From UBA7672 sp030824255 (lineage in GTDB: Bacteria > Pseudomonadota > Alphaproteobacteria > Caulobacterales > Hyphomonadaceae), in assembly GCA_942493305.1 (NCBI GenBank), contig OW818686.1, forward strand, positions 3,534,001 through 3,598,000: a DNA stretch of 64,000 nucleotides, written 5' to 3'. This document shows positions 45,528 through 53,712 of the stretch, in pieces. The notes below the pieces were generated by a model. The model saw nothing but the letters and a program-made list of their open reading frames with translations. It was not told where the DNA came from and ran no database searches. Position numbers and translations under genes: made by a program. The first letter of the stretch is position 1, and the number at the start of each line of letters is the position of its first letter.

Positions 45528-46316
45528 ATGACCGATGCCCGCCCGCCCTACGAAGAAGCCCCCGCGCTCAAGCGCTTCCCCATGCACGTGCGCCACGGCT
45601 TCTTCGGCCGTAATGGCGGCGTCTCCACCGGCGTTTACAAGTCGCTGAACTGCGGCCCTGGCTCCGGCGATGATCCGTCGAAGGTGCTCGAGAACCGCCG
45701 CCGTGTCTGCGCCGCCCTCGGCGCGCTGCCCGACAAACTCGCGACCCCACGCCAGATCCACTCCGCCAAGGCCGTCATCGCCGAGCGCGCTTGGGAGCCG
45801 AACGAACGTCCCGAATGCGACGCCCTCGTCACCAACCGCCCCGGCCTCCTCCTCGGCATCCTCGCGGCCGATTGCGCGCCGATCCTGATCTGCGATCCGC
45901 ACAACGGCGTCATCTCCGCCATCCATGCCGGCTGGCGTGGCGCCGTCGGCGGCGTCATCGAAGCAGCCGTTGAAGCGATGGAGTCGCTCGGCGGCGATCC
46001 GTCGAAGATGGCCGCCGGCGTCGGCCCCTGTATCTCGCAGTCTTCCTTCGAAGTCGGGCCCGATCTCGCCGACGCGGTGCTCGACGCCACGCCATGGGCC
46101 GAAACCCTGTTCGAATCCGGCGAAGGCGATCGCCAGTTCTTCGATCTCAAGCGCTATTGCCTCGGCCGCCTCGCCCGTGCCGGCGTCGCGCACATGGACG
46201 CGCTCGCGGACGATACGCTGACGCAAACCGACGCCTATTTCTCCCATCGCGCATCCGTGAAGGCCGGAGATCGCGACTGCGGGCGCAACATGTCGGGCAT
46301 CATGTTGTTGGGCTAA
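45528..46316 (+). CDS. pgeF: PgeF/YfiH family multicopper-like (laccase domain) protein
   Basis: A 262-residue protein of the YfiH family. Active-site motifs are RQIHSAKA, LAADCAPILI and HAGWRGAVGG (His/Cys/His). In E. coli PgeF edits peptidoglycan precursors by removing L-serine from UDP-MurNAc; other roles have been reported. Start ATG at 45528, 23 bases after midA. Confidence 0.93.
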   Translation: MTDARPPYEEAPALKRFPMHVRHGFFGRNGGVSTGVYKSLNCGPGSGDDPSKVLENRRRVCAALGALPDKLATPRQIHSAKAVIAERAWEPNERPECDALVTNRPGLLLGILAADCAPILICDPHNGVISAIHAGWRGAVGGVIEAAVEAMESLGGDPSKMAAGVGPCISQSSFEVGPDLADAVLDATPWAETLFESGEGDRQFFDLKRYCLGRLARAGVAHMDALADDTLTQTDAYFSHRASVKAGDRDCGRNMSGIMLLG

Positions 46317-46546
46317 GCGCCCCCGCAACGCGAAATCTGAGCGAAGCCAAGCCCTTGGCGCGGCGCCCGATTGCCAACCTGCGGCATTCCGCTCGTTTCG
46401 TGGCTGCGACAACACTCCCCAGACAACTCATGCGAATCCCCCCGCCCCGCGATTGCGGCCCGTTCGATTATGCGACAGAAGCGTGACGCCGAGGGAGCCC
46501 TCCCATCCAGTACGGATGAGAGGCGGCAAACGGGAGATGCGGGCAG

Positions 46547-47479
46547 ATGAAACTCATCTCGTGCAACGCCAACCGCCCGCTGGCCCAGCGCATCGCAGAC
46601 CGCCTTGATATGCGCCTCACCGACACCGACGTGCGCACGTTCAAGGATCGCGAAGTCTTCGTGAAGGTGAACGAGAACGTCCGCGGCCAGGACGTCTATG
46701 TGATCCAGTCCACCTCCGCCCCGGCCAACGACCACCTGATGGAATTGCTGATCACCATGGATGCGCTCGTCCGCGCCTCCGCCCGCCGCATCACGGCCGT
46801 GATCCCGTATTACGGTTACTCGCGCCAGGATCGCAAAACCGACGGCCGCACGCCCATCTCCGCCAAGCTCGTCGCCAACCTCATCACCGCTGCGGGCGCC
46901 GATCGCGTCGTGACGGTCGATCTCCACGCCGCGCAGATTCAGGGCTTCTTCGACAAGCCGACCGACAACCTCTTCGCCATGCCGGAAATGGCCAACGACA
47001 TCCTGAAAAAGTATGGCGCGCAGGATCTCATGGTCATCTCGCCGGATGTCGGCGGCGTCGTCCGCGCCCGCGCGCTGGCCAAGCGCCTGAACACAGACCT
47101 CGCCATCGTCGACAAGCGCCGCGAAAAGGCCGGCGAGTCCGAAGTGATGAACATCATCGGCGACGTCGAAGGCCGCAAATGCATCCTGATCGACGACATG
47201 ACGGACTCGGGCGGCACGCTCATCAACGCTGCTGAGGCCCTGCTGAAGAAAGGCGCGAAGGAAGTCGCCGCCTACGTGACGCACGGCGTCCTGTCGAACG
47301 GCGCCTCCGCCAACATCGACAAGTCCCAGCTCAAGGAACTTGTCATCACCGACACGATCCAGGCGTCCGACGCCGTGTCCAAGGCAAAGAAGATCCGCAC
47401 CCTCACCCTCGCCCCCCTCATCGGCGAAGCCATCCGCCGCATCGCGAACGACGAGTCCATCTCGAAGATGTTCGACTAG
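46547..47479 (+). CDS. prs: ribose-phosphate pyrophosphokinase
   Basis: A 310-residue enzyme making PRPP from ribose-5-phosphate and ATP for purine, pyrimidine, His and Trp synthesis. Signatures are DLHAAQIQGFFDKPTDNLFA and the PRPP loop LIDDMTDSGGTL. It stands alone after a 230-base gap that shows no gene or RNA I recognise. Confidence 0.97.
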   Translation: MKLISCNANRPLAQRIADRLDMRLTDTDVRTFKDREVFVKVNENVRGQDVYVIQSTSAPANDHLMELLITMDALVRASARRITAVIPYYGYSRQDRKTDGRTPISAKLVANLITAAGADRVVTVDLHAAQIQGFFDKPTDNLFAMPEMANDILKKYGAQDLMVISPDVGGVVRARALAKRLNTDLAIVDKRREKAGESEVMNIIGDVEGRKCILIDDMTDSGGTLINAAEALLKKGAKEVAAYVTHGVLSNGASANIDKSQLKELVITDTIQASDAVSKAKKIRTLTLAPLIGEAIRRIANDESISKMFD

Positions 47480-47637
47480 GCGCTTCAGGCGCCCGCGCCA
47501 CACGTCGCGAACCTGTGTGAATCCGGACGGCAGTTTTCGGCTCCCTCTCGAACGAATTCAACGCGCTACACGGATCGATTCAGACAGTTCTGGATGCGTG
47601 CGTCCCACACCTGAAAACCTGCGCGATACCGCAGCCC

Positions 47638-48219
47638 ATGCAGTTCGAGACACCTCATCCCGAACACGACATCAACGCGACCAGCCAAGGCTGGCTCGCG
47701 CCTGTCGCCATGCTCGTCGCGTGGCTCGCCGCCCTCCTCGCCCGCATCGCAAAACTCAACAACATCCGCCGCACCACGAAGTTCAAATCGACCTGGCGTG
47801 ATTCATGGCCCGGCCTCCGCCAATCCGAATGGCATCGCGACCTGATGCTCGCGCAGGGCGCAGCGCTCCTGCTGGCCGGCAAGACGCTCGACGACGCCGA
47901 TTTCGTCGACAAACCCATGCCCGCCGATTACGGCGGCCCTTGCCCCAAATCCCCCTACGAAATGAAACGCCGCTTTGCGGTCATCGCCGACTGGCTCCGC
48001 GATCCCGAAGCTCACATCCGCCGATACGCCGCGCGTATCGCGAAGCGTGCCGCGCTGACTTCAGAACCGCGCGTCGCCCTCATGCCGAGCAATAACCGCA
48101 GGGAGCCCCGCGTTCATCGCGAGCCCGTCGAAAGATCGAACCGCGCCGGCGGGATCGCAAACGCCCGCGCCCCGCCCGCCCCCAGATTGCCCGCTCTCCA
48201 CTCCCCGCTGCCTCGCTGA
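47638..48219 (+). CDS. hypothetical protein with an N-terminal hydrophobic segment
   Basis: A 193-residue protein that I do not recognise. A hydrophobic stretch at about 20-40 could be a TM anchor. Residues 45-140 look like a coherent domain (WRDSWPGLRQSEWHRDLMLAQGAALLLAG, trimmed). The last 45 residues are Arg/Pro-rich and coincide with a REP-like repeat (48112-48141), suggesting that the frame was extended by repeat insertion. Confidence 0.6.
   Translation: MQFETPHPEHDINATSQGWLAPVAMLVAWLAALLARIAKLNNIRRTTKFKSTWRDSWPGLRQSEWHRDLMLAQGAALLLAGKTLDDADFVDKPMPADYGGPCPKSPYEMKRRFAVIADWLRDPEAHIRRYAARIAKRAALTSEPRVALMPSNNRREPRVHREPVERSNRAGGIANARAPPAPRLPALHSPLPR
48112..48141. repeat. REP-like imperfect palindrome
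   Basis: GTTCATCGCGAGCCCGTCGA followed by AAGATCGAAC forms an imperfect inverted repeat with GTTC/GAAC ends. In the plus frame it encodes VHREPVERSN, very close to the VHPEPVEGSN-type peptides that extragenic repeats produce in GC-rich alphaproteobacteria. I did not find a second full copy by eye. Confidence 0.45.
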
Positions 48220-48269
48220 CACATCAGCGAGTTCGTCCCTCCACGCCCGAATCACGGCAGTTTCCCGTA

Positions 48270-49403
48270 ATGCAGGCCGCGCGCCCCACCTTCCTTGAAT
48301 TCTTCGCCGGCGGCGGCATGGCCCATGTCGGCCTCGATGGCGCATTCGACTGCGCCTTCGCAAACGATCTCGACGCCATGAAGTGCGCAACCTACCGCGC
48401 CAATTTCCCTGACGCCCGCGTCGAACAGGGCGATGTCTGGAACCTCAACGCCCCCAGCCTGCCCACCGCCGACCTCGCCTGGGCCTCCTTCCCCTGTCAG
48501 GACCTCTCGCTCGCCGGCGGACGGCGCGGCCTCAACGCGCCGCGCTCCGGCGCCTTCTGGGGGTTCTGGAATGTCATCGACAAGCTCGGCCCGCGCGCGC
48601 CGAAAACACTCGCCATCGAAAATGTGTCCGGCCTTTTGTCCTCGCACAACGGACGCGACTTCGCGGCGCTGGTGAATGAACTGGCCGATGCGGGCTATCG
48701 CGTCGGCGCCATGCTGATCGACGCCGCGCTGTTCTCGCCCCAGTCGCGCCCGCGCCTCTTCATCATCGCGCACAAGGGCCGCATCCCGGCGGGTCTCGTC
48801 GCCGATGAAGCCGACCCGCTTTATCATCCGGCCGCCCTGCGTGCGGCTGTCGAAGGCTTCTCCGACAAGACGCATATGGCCTGGGTCTGGTGGCGCCTGC
48901 CGCACCCGACGCGGCGCAACGCCGATCTCTCCGCACTGCTCGATCGCAATCCGCCGGAAGATGCCTGGCGTTCGGACGCCGATACGCAGAAGCTTCTCTC
49001 ACAGATGGCGCCGCTTCATCGGGCCCGCGTGCAGACCGCACTTGCCAAGCCGGAATGGAATGCCGGCGCTGTCTTCCGCCGCATCCGCGTCGAGCATGGC
49101 GAACGCATCCAGCGCGCCGAAATCCGTTATGACGGTCTCGCCGGTTGCCTGCGTACGCCCGCTGGCGGCTCATCGAAACAGTTGCTGCTTGTCACGGAGA
49201 ATGGCCGCGCCCGTCTGCGCGCCGTGTCGGCCCGCGAAGCCGCGCGCCTGATGGGGCTGGACGAGAGCTATCGTCTGCCGCCCGCCGAAACCAATGCACT
49301 GAAAGTGGTGGGAGACGGCGTCTCCGTCCCCGTCGTCCGCTGGCTCGGAGAGCATCTGCTCGCGCCTCTCGCCACGGGCGGCAAGGCGCGAGCAGCAGCC
49401 TAG
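48270..49403 (+). CDS. DNA (cytosine-5-)-methyltransferase
   Basis: A 377-residue C5-MTase with motifs in normal order: I, EFFAGGGMAHVGL; IV, FPCQDLS (catalytic Cys76); VI, ENV (117-119); VIII, QSRPR (158-162). The variable target region lies at about 170-290, then motifs IX-X (RAVSAREAARLMG, VVGDGVSVPVV). No cognate restriction endonuclease is adjacent, but a Vsr gene lies 440 bases on, typical of Dcm-like enzymes. Target sequence unknown. Confidence 0.95.
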   Translation: MQAARPTFLEFFAGGGMAHVGLDGAFDCAFANDLDAMKCATYRANFPDARVEQGDVWNLNAPSLPTADLAWASFPCQDLSLAGGRRGLNAPRSGAFWGFWNVIDKLGPRAPKTLAIENVSGLLSSHNGRDFAALVNELADAGYRVGAMLIDAALFSPQSRPRLFIIAHKGRIPAGLVADEADPLYHPAALRAAVEGFSDKTHMAWVWWRLPHPTRRNADLSALLDRNPPEDAWRSDADTQKLLSQMAPLHRARVQTALAKPEWNAGAVFRRIRVEHGERIQRAEIRYDGLAGCLRTPAGGSSKQLLLVTENGRARLRAVSAREAARLMGLDESYRLPPAETNALKVVGDGVSVPVVRWLGEHLLAPLATGGKARAAA

Positions 49404-49406
49404 GTC

Positions 49407-49718
49407 CTACTTCTTCTTCGTGACTTTCTTGGCCGCCTTTTTCGGGGCGACCTTCTTCGGCGCAGCCGCTTTCTTGGCCGGGGCCTTCTTCACGACCGCC
49501 TTCGCAGCCTTTTTCGGAGCAGCCTTCTTGGCCGGCTTCTTGGCGACAGCAGCCTTCGCGGCGGCCTTCGCATCGGCTTCGGCTTCCGCCTTGCTGGTGC
49601 GTTTCACGTCCTGGCCGTGGGCGCGCTTGTAGGTCTGAATGTCCTTGAACTGACCTTCCTTGTCGCGCACGGCATAAAGCTTCGTGCCCTTGGAACTACG
49701 GTGCGTTGTACGGGCCAT
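49407..49718 (-). CDS. lysine/alanine-rich histone-H1-like protein
   Basis: A 103-residue basic protein. The first 43 residues form a conserved head (MARTTHRSSKGTKLYAVRDK, FKDIQTYKRAHGQDVKR). The tail (about 45-103) is built from repeated KKAA/PKKAA units, like eukaryotic H1 tails and the bacterial AlgP type. DNA or RNA binding is likely by composition, not proven. Good ribosome site (GAGGAGAGG). It is convergent with the methyltransferase gene. Confidence 0.85.
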   Translation of the reverse strand: MARTTHRSSKGTKLYAVRDKEGQFKDIQTYKRAHGQDVKRTSKAEAEADAKAAAKAAVAKKPAKKAAPKKAAKAVVKKAPAKKAAAPKKVAPKKAAKKVTKKK

Positions 49719-49843
49719 GTGCCTCTCCTCTGGAATCAACGCGCGACCTTTGCGCCGTGTACTGTGGGATTCAAGTGTTTGGGCTCTATACTTGCAGTTG
49801 GGCCCTCGTATTGAAGCCGACGCATGCCGATGAGTGCAGGATC

Positions 49844-50266
49844 GTGACTGACGTCTTCGACGCCGCAAAACGCTCCGCCGTGATGCGGGCGGTGAAGTCG
49901 AAGGACACAGCGCCCGAACTGAAAGTCCGTCGTGCGGCCCACGCGCTCGGCCTCCGCTTCCGCCTCGGGCGTACAGACCTGCCGGGCAAGCCCGATCTCG
50001 TCTTCCCCGGCCGCCATACCGCTTTGTTCGTCCACGGCTGTTTCTGGCATGGCCATGACTGTCCGCGCGGCGCTCGCGTCCCCGCCACCAATCGCGCCTA
50101 CTGGGAAGCCAAGATTGCCCGCAATGTCGCGCGGGACCGCACGGCCCTTGCGTCGCTCAGGCAACTTGGCTGGAAACCCGCCGTGATCTGGGAGTGCGAG
50201 ACGCGGGACGACGCCGCCTTGGCCCGCCTCATCACCCGCCGCGTAGGGAAACCGCGTCAGGCTTGA
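49844..50266 (+). CDS. vsr: very short patch repair endonuclease
   Basis: A 140-residue Vsr protein that nicks beside T:G mismatches arising from deamination of 5-methylcytosine. Key residues align with the E. coli enzyme: Asp51 (GKPDLVF), His64, Cys66, His69, His71 and Cys73 (HGCFWHGHDC), and Cys118 (WEC). Start is GTG at 49844 with AGGA upstream. It lies near the C5-methyltransferase gene, its expected functional partner. Confidence 0.95.
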   Translation: MTDVFDAAKRSAVMRAVKSKDTAPELKVRRAAHALGLRFRLGRTDLPGKPDLVFPGRHTALFVHGCFWHGHDCPRGARVPATNRAYWEAKIARNVARDRTALASLRQLGWKPAVIWECETRDDAALARLITRRVGKPRQA

Positions 50267-50321
50267 CCCCCATCCCCCCGGCTTACATGGTCTTCACCGT
50301 GGCTCAGGGGAATTGCCAGGA

Positions 50322-51068
50322 ATGTTGCACGCGTCGACCCAGCAGCTGATCCGCAAGCTCTGTGAGCTGACGGACGCCAGCGCTCTCGCCTGGAGCGAGG
50401 GAGAGGGTGAGGCCTCGCGCCTCGAAACGGAAGGCTATGTCGTTGAAGTCCAGTCTGCCCCGGCGACATTGCGGCTGCTCAGGGCCGATGGCCGCGAACT
50501 CGAACGCGCCGACGAAGCCGCTCTGACCTCCGTCGCCTGGCCGGAAGGCGAAGGCACCTACGCCGACCGCGTCACCGAGATGGCGAACCGCGCCCATCGC
50601 GTCGCCCGCGGCGCCGAACACGCCATCGAGAAGATCCTCTCCTCGCTGTCATCCCCCCCCAAGGCGCCCCCCGCATTCGGCGACACCGAAAGCTTCGTCA
50701 AATCGCCGGAGCCGCCTGCGCCCGCGCCAGCCGCTATCACCCCAACACCAGCACCAGCACCTGCGCCCGCCCCCATCCCCCCAGCCACGCCGACTCCGCC
50801 AACGCCTCAACCAACTCCTGCGCCGCAGGCCACCGCCGCTCCGCAGCCAGCGCCCAGACCCGCCGCGCCCGACATGCTCGTGCACGGCATCAGCGCGCGC
50901 TCGGTCCAAGGTGTGGAATCTGCATCGACCACAGACGTGCACCGCGCTATCGCCGCCACCACCCCACAGCCAACGCCAGCTCCGGTCGCACCCGCGCCCG
51001 CGCCGGCCCCGCCGCCAGCGCCCAAGCCTGCTCCCGCAGGTCCCGAGATCTATAAACCCTGGAGCTGA
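50322..51068 (+). CDS. conserved protein with Pro/Ala-rich C-terminal half
   Basis: A 248-residue protein. Residues 1-110 form a compact domain (LHASTQQLIRKLCELTDASA, GYVVEVQSAPATLRLLRADG, EMANRAHRVARGAEHAIEKI) seen in other alphaproteobacteria with no known function. From about 115 the chain is a PAPAP-type low-complexity linker with one ordered island (DMLVHGISARSVQGVESAST). No signal peptide. I use the ATG at 50322; a TTG at 50313 is possible. Confidence 0.72.
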   Translation: MLHASTQQLIRKLCELTDASALAWSEGEGEASRLETEGYVVEVQSAPATLRLLRADGRELERADEAALTSVAWPEGEGTYADRVTEMANRAHRVARGAEHAIEKILSSLSSPPKAPPAFGDTESFVKSPEPPAPAPAAITPTPAPAPAPAPIPPATPTPPTPQPTPAPQATAAPQPAPRPAAPDMLVHGISARSVQGVESASTTDVHRAIAATTPQPTPAPVAPAPAPAPPPAPKPAPAGPEIYKPWS

Positions 51069-51077
51069 CGTCCCGCG

Positions 51078-51926
51078 TCAGAACTTGCAGGACTTGCCGA
51101 GCAGCCGCCCCACCACCTGCTCGCCCACACGCACCTCTTCGACGTCGGCGCAAGTTGCGGTAGTCGCTACCCCTTCGCGCAGGAAGCGCATGCGATTCAT
51201 CCACGCCGGCTGTGAGCCCTGCTCAATCGGATCGAGGGAGACCACTTCCGCACCGCCGCCCTGCGTGACGCATTCATAGAGCGCGCCATTCTTTGCGCGG
51301 AGACCGACAGCAATCTGCTCGCCATCCTGACGCGGATAGACTGCGGTCGCCAGCGCTGGTTGGCCGAGCTTGGCCAGGCACGTGTCAATCGGCGCCAGCT
51401 GCTCCGTCACGGTCGCCGCCTCAGCCGAAGCAATCGATACCTGCCCACCGGAAGCGCAGCCATCATAGTCTTGGCCGTCGAAAGAAACGCTGGCCGAAAA
51501 CTCCGACGCGCCGCCCTGCTCCGTGCTGCAGGCTTCCCGGCGGATCGTCACCAGCAGGGAGCCGGTCTCGAAAATGTCTGCGCCCGCCTCGTTGCGCGGC
51601 TGCACCAGCGGCTCATCGATCGCGCGCAGGCCGGAACGGCGGAACGAGAACCAGCCCTCGACGATTTCCATCCGCCAGAACGGCTCATCACCAGCAGCAT
51701 AGAATGGCGGCGCAAGAACCCATGTCGTCGTGTCGAGGTCGCCCACCGGCATACCAGCAGCGGGCCCGCCCGCAGGGTCAGATGCCCCTGTCGTGGCGGC
51801 CGATCCGCGCGAACCCTGCTGAAGGCTGTTCTGTGCTTCAACATTCTCGGCGGTCGTCGCGGCATTGTCACCGCAGGCCGCAAGGCCAAACAAAAGGGCG
51901 ACGAGCACCGCGCGTGACGGTGTCAT
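51078..51926 (-). CDS. lipoprotein with COG3650-type domain
   Basis: A 282-residue exported lipoprotein (LAAC, Cys18). After a Gly/Ala/Thr linker comes a domain with DEPFWRMEIVEGWFSF and a late DGQDYDGCA, the pattern of COG3650 proteins. A C-terminal domain carries two cysteine pairs and ends LLGKSCKF. Function unknown. I chose the ATG at 51926; upstream frame lacks protein-like composition. Confidence 0.82.
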   Translation of the reverse strand: MTPSRAVLVALLFGLAACGDNAATTAENVEAQNSLQQGSRGSAATTGASDPAGGPAAGMPVGDLDTTTWVLAPPFYAAGDEPFWRMEIVEGWFSFRRSGLRAIDEPLVQPRNEAGADIFETGSLLVTIRREACSTEQGGASEFSASVSFDGQDYDGCASGGQVSIASAEAATVTEQLAPIDTCLAKLGQPALATAVYPRQDGEQIAVGLRAKNGALYECVTQGGGAEVVSLDPIEQGSQPAWMNRMRFLREGVATTATCADVEEVRVGEQVVGRLLGKSCKF

Positions 51927-52353
51927 TACTCGCGCAACATTCTGGCCCGCCAAACTGGCCATGCCCTGAAACCTCGCACTTTGGTGTCCCCGCCGCCACA
52001 GCGGCCGGGTTTCCAGACTCAGGACACTAGCACTTCCAGTGACGCAGAGGAGCCCTGCGGGAATCCGCACCGCAGATTTGCGGAAGACTGATGCTCTCCG
52101 CCAACACTCTGTTTTCAGGATGGTTTCCGGCTGAAGCCGTGAAATGCAGAAACAACAGGCGGCCATCCTTGTTTCGCGCAAGCGGTGTGTGTCCTGATAG
52201 GCGCACTCTCCGGGGACGCGAACCGGTGAACCCGGTATGAACCAACAAAGGCGCAACCGATCCATTCGGACCGCGTTTGTGCCCATATCGGCGCCGATGT
52301 ACATCGGCGCGAACCGGCGTGGGTGTCGATTCGGACGTTCAGGGAGATAATCG
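51927..52353. other. 427-base non-coding stretch with a palindrome near its right end
   Basis: No convincing gene on either strand. It must hold the promoters of the divergent lipoprotein gene and OmpA-like gene. Two features stand out: a perfect 20-bp palindrome at 52291-52310 and a GANTC site (GATTC) at 52328-52332. Confidence 0.6.
52291..52310. promoter_or_regulatory. perfect 20-bp palindrome upstream of ompA-like gene
   Basis: GCGCCGATGT at 52291-52300 is followed with no spacer by its exact reverse complement ACATCGGCGC. It ends 43 bases before the start codon. It could be a dimeric operator or a hairpin in the 5' leader. Confidence 0.6.
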
Positions 52354-53007
52354 ATGAAACGGACTTTGGCTTTCATGGCCGCTGCACTCGCGCTTGGCGG
52401 ATGTGCGACCGACCCGGTAACGGGTGAATCCATCTGGGGAAATACGGGCCGTGGCGCTGCCATTGGCGCGATAGTCGGCGGCATCGGCGGCGTCTTCGCT
52501 GGCGGCAATGACGGTCGTAACGCTGCTGTTGGCGCTGCTGTCGGCGCGCTCGCTGGCGCTGGCGTAGGCCGCTACATGGACGGCCAGGAAGAAGACATGC
52601 GCCGCAAGGTCGCTTCGAGCGGCATCGGCATTCAACGGATCGGCGACCGCATCGAACTTGTGATGCCGTCCGACGTGACCTTCTCGAAAGGCTCAGCTTC
52701 GCTCGACGCAACCTTCATGCCGACGCTCGACAAGGTTGCGGAGTCGCTCAACCTCTATCCGAAGACGACGATCGACATCATCGGTCACGCGTCCACGGAA
52801 GGCGCCGAGCAAGCCAACCTCGACCTGTCCTACCGTCGCGCGGAAGCTGTGCGCGTGTACCTGCAGGGCAAGGGTGTTCTGGGTCAGCGTATGGCCTCTG
52901 GCGGTCTCGGCGAGAGCCAACCGCTGGTCGTGCCGGACGATACGGAAGCCAAGCGTTCGCAGAACCGCCGCGTGCAGGTTGTGCTGCGCCCGGTCACCGA
53001 AGGCTGA
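52354..53007 (+). CDS. OmpA-family lipoprotein with glycine-zipper region
   Basis: A 217-residue outer-membrane lipoprotein (LGGC, Cys17). Residues 30-80 are a glycine-zipper segment (GAAIGAIVGGIGGVFAGG, GAAVGALAGAGVG), a likely membrane-inserting part. The C-terminal OmpA domain (about 105-215) binds peptidoglycan: DIIGHASTEGAEQANLDLS-type and SQNRRVQVVL. YiaD-like. AGGGAG seven bases before the ATG. Ends at a strong terminator. Confidence 0.94.
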   Translation: MKRTLAFMAAALALGGCATDPVTGESIWGNTGRGAAIGAIVGGIGGVFAGGNDGRNAAVGAAVGALAGAGVGRYMDGQEEDMRRKVASSGIGIQRIGDRIELVMPSDVTFSKGSASLDATFMPTLDKVAESLNLYPKTTIDIIGHASTEGAEQANLDLSYRRAEAVRVYLQGKGVLGQRMASGGLGESQPLVVPDDTEAKRSQNRRVQVVLRPVTEG

Positions 53008-53030
53008 TCCACGATCTGTCTACATTACGG

Positions 53031-53062
53031 AAAGGGCGCTCCTCGGAGCGCCCTTTTTGTTT
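53031..53062 (+). terminator. rho-independent terminator of the ompA-like gene
   Basis: Stem AAAGGGCGCTCC / GGAGCGCCCTTT around a very short loop, followed by TTTTTGTTT. It lies 24 bases after the stop and just before the end of the convergent gene. Confidence 0.9.
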
Positions 53063-53070
53063 CCGCGAGC

Positions 53071-53589
53071 CTATTTTCCGCTGGCGTAACGCATGACCTG
53101 CTCGGAGAGCACCTGGTCAACGATCGGCGCTAGCTGGTCCAGCGCCGAGAGCGAACTCCCGACAACCTTATAGTCCAGCGTGATCTTCGTCTTGCCCGCC
53201 GCCGCGCTATCGGACAGCGTGAACGACATCGCCGCACTCACGCCCATCTCCTGCAGCGGCCCAAACGCGCCATGGATCCGCAGCAATGTCTTCGGCGTCA
53301 CCATCAGGACGCGGCCATGTTCCACCTCCCCGCCGCTCCAGCGCTCACACCAGCAACCGCCAGCTTCGGCATCAAGGCTGAGATTGTCCGCGCTGCCGGA
53401 ATAAGTGTGCGAACCTCCCCACCACCGTCTTACATCCACCAGACGCGCCCATGCGTCATCGCGATCGAGCGCCACCTCCGCCACGATCTGGATCGTCATG
53501 CCGTCCGCTGACTTGGCCGTCACCTCGCCCTGCGCGGCTCCTCCAAGCAACACTGCCGCCAGCCCTGCAACGCCTGACTTCCTGAACAT
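53071..53589 (-). CDS. exported SRPBCC (START-like) protein
   Basis: A 172-residue protein with a short signal peptide (MFRKSGVAGLAAVLLGGAAQ). The rest has the SRPBCC/polyketide-cyclase pattern: DRDDAWARLVDVRRWWGGSHTYSG near the start, then TLLRIHGAFGPLQEMGV. Such folds bind hydrophobic ligands. Periplasmic location and ligand binding are inferred. Confidence 0.8.
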   Translation of the reverse strand: MFRKSGVAGLAAVLLGGAAQGEVTAKSADGMTIQIVAEVALDRDDAWARLVDVRRWWGGSHTYSGSADNLSLDAEAGGCWCERWSGGEVEHGRVLMVTPKTLLRIHGAFGPLQEMGVSAAMSFTLSDSAAAGKTKITLDYKVVGSSLSALDQLAPIVDQVLSEQVMRYASGK

Positions 53590-53712
53590 GGCTATCTCCG
53601 CATGTGTGCATACAGGATCACCGCTGTCGCAGACTCGTCAACGCCTGCCGGGGACTGGCACGCGCCGACAAATCGGCTAGCATGCTGTCCTCGATCCTTT
53701 GGGGGGATGACG

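Noticed and set aside
46317..46546. Riboswitch or tRNA in the gap before prs
   Set aside because: No T-loop sequence, cloverleaf or known aptamer pattern was seen; it is probably just a promoter region.
48270..50266. Complete restriction-modification system
   Set aside because: Only the methyltransferase and Vsr are present; no restriction endonuclease gene is adjacent, and the Mrr gene is 19 kb away.
50700..51050. Repetitive tract that could be mistaken for a repeat array
   Set aside because: It encodes a Pro/Ala linker in frame; units are irregular and there are no spacers, so it is not CRISPR.
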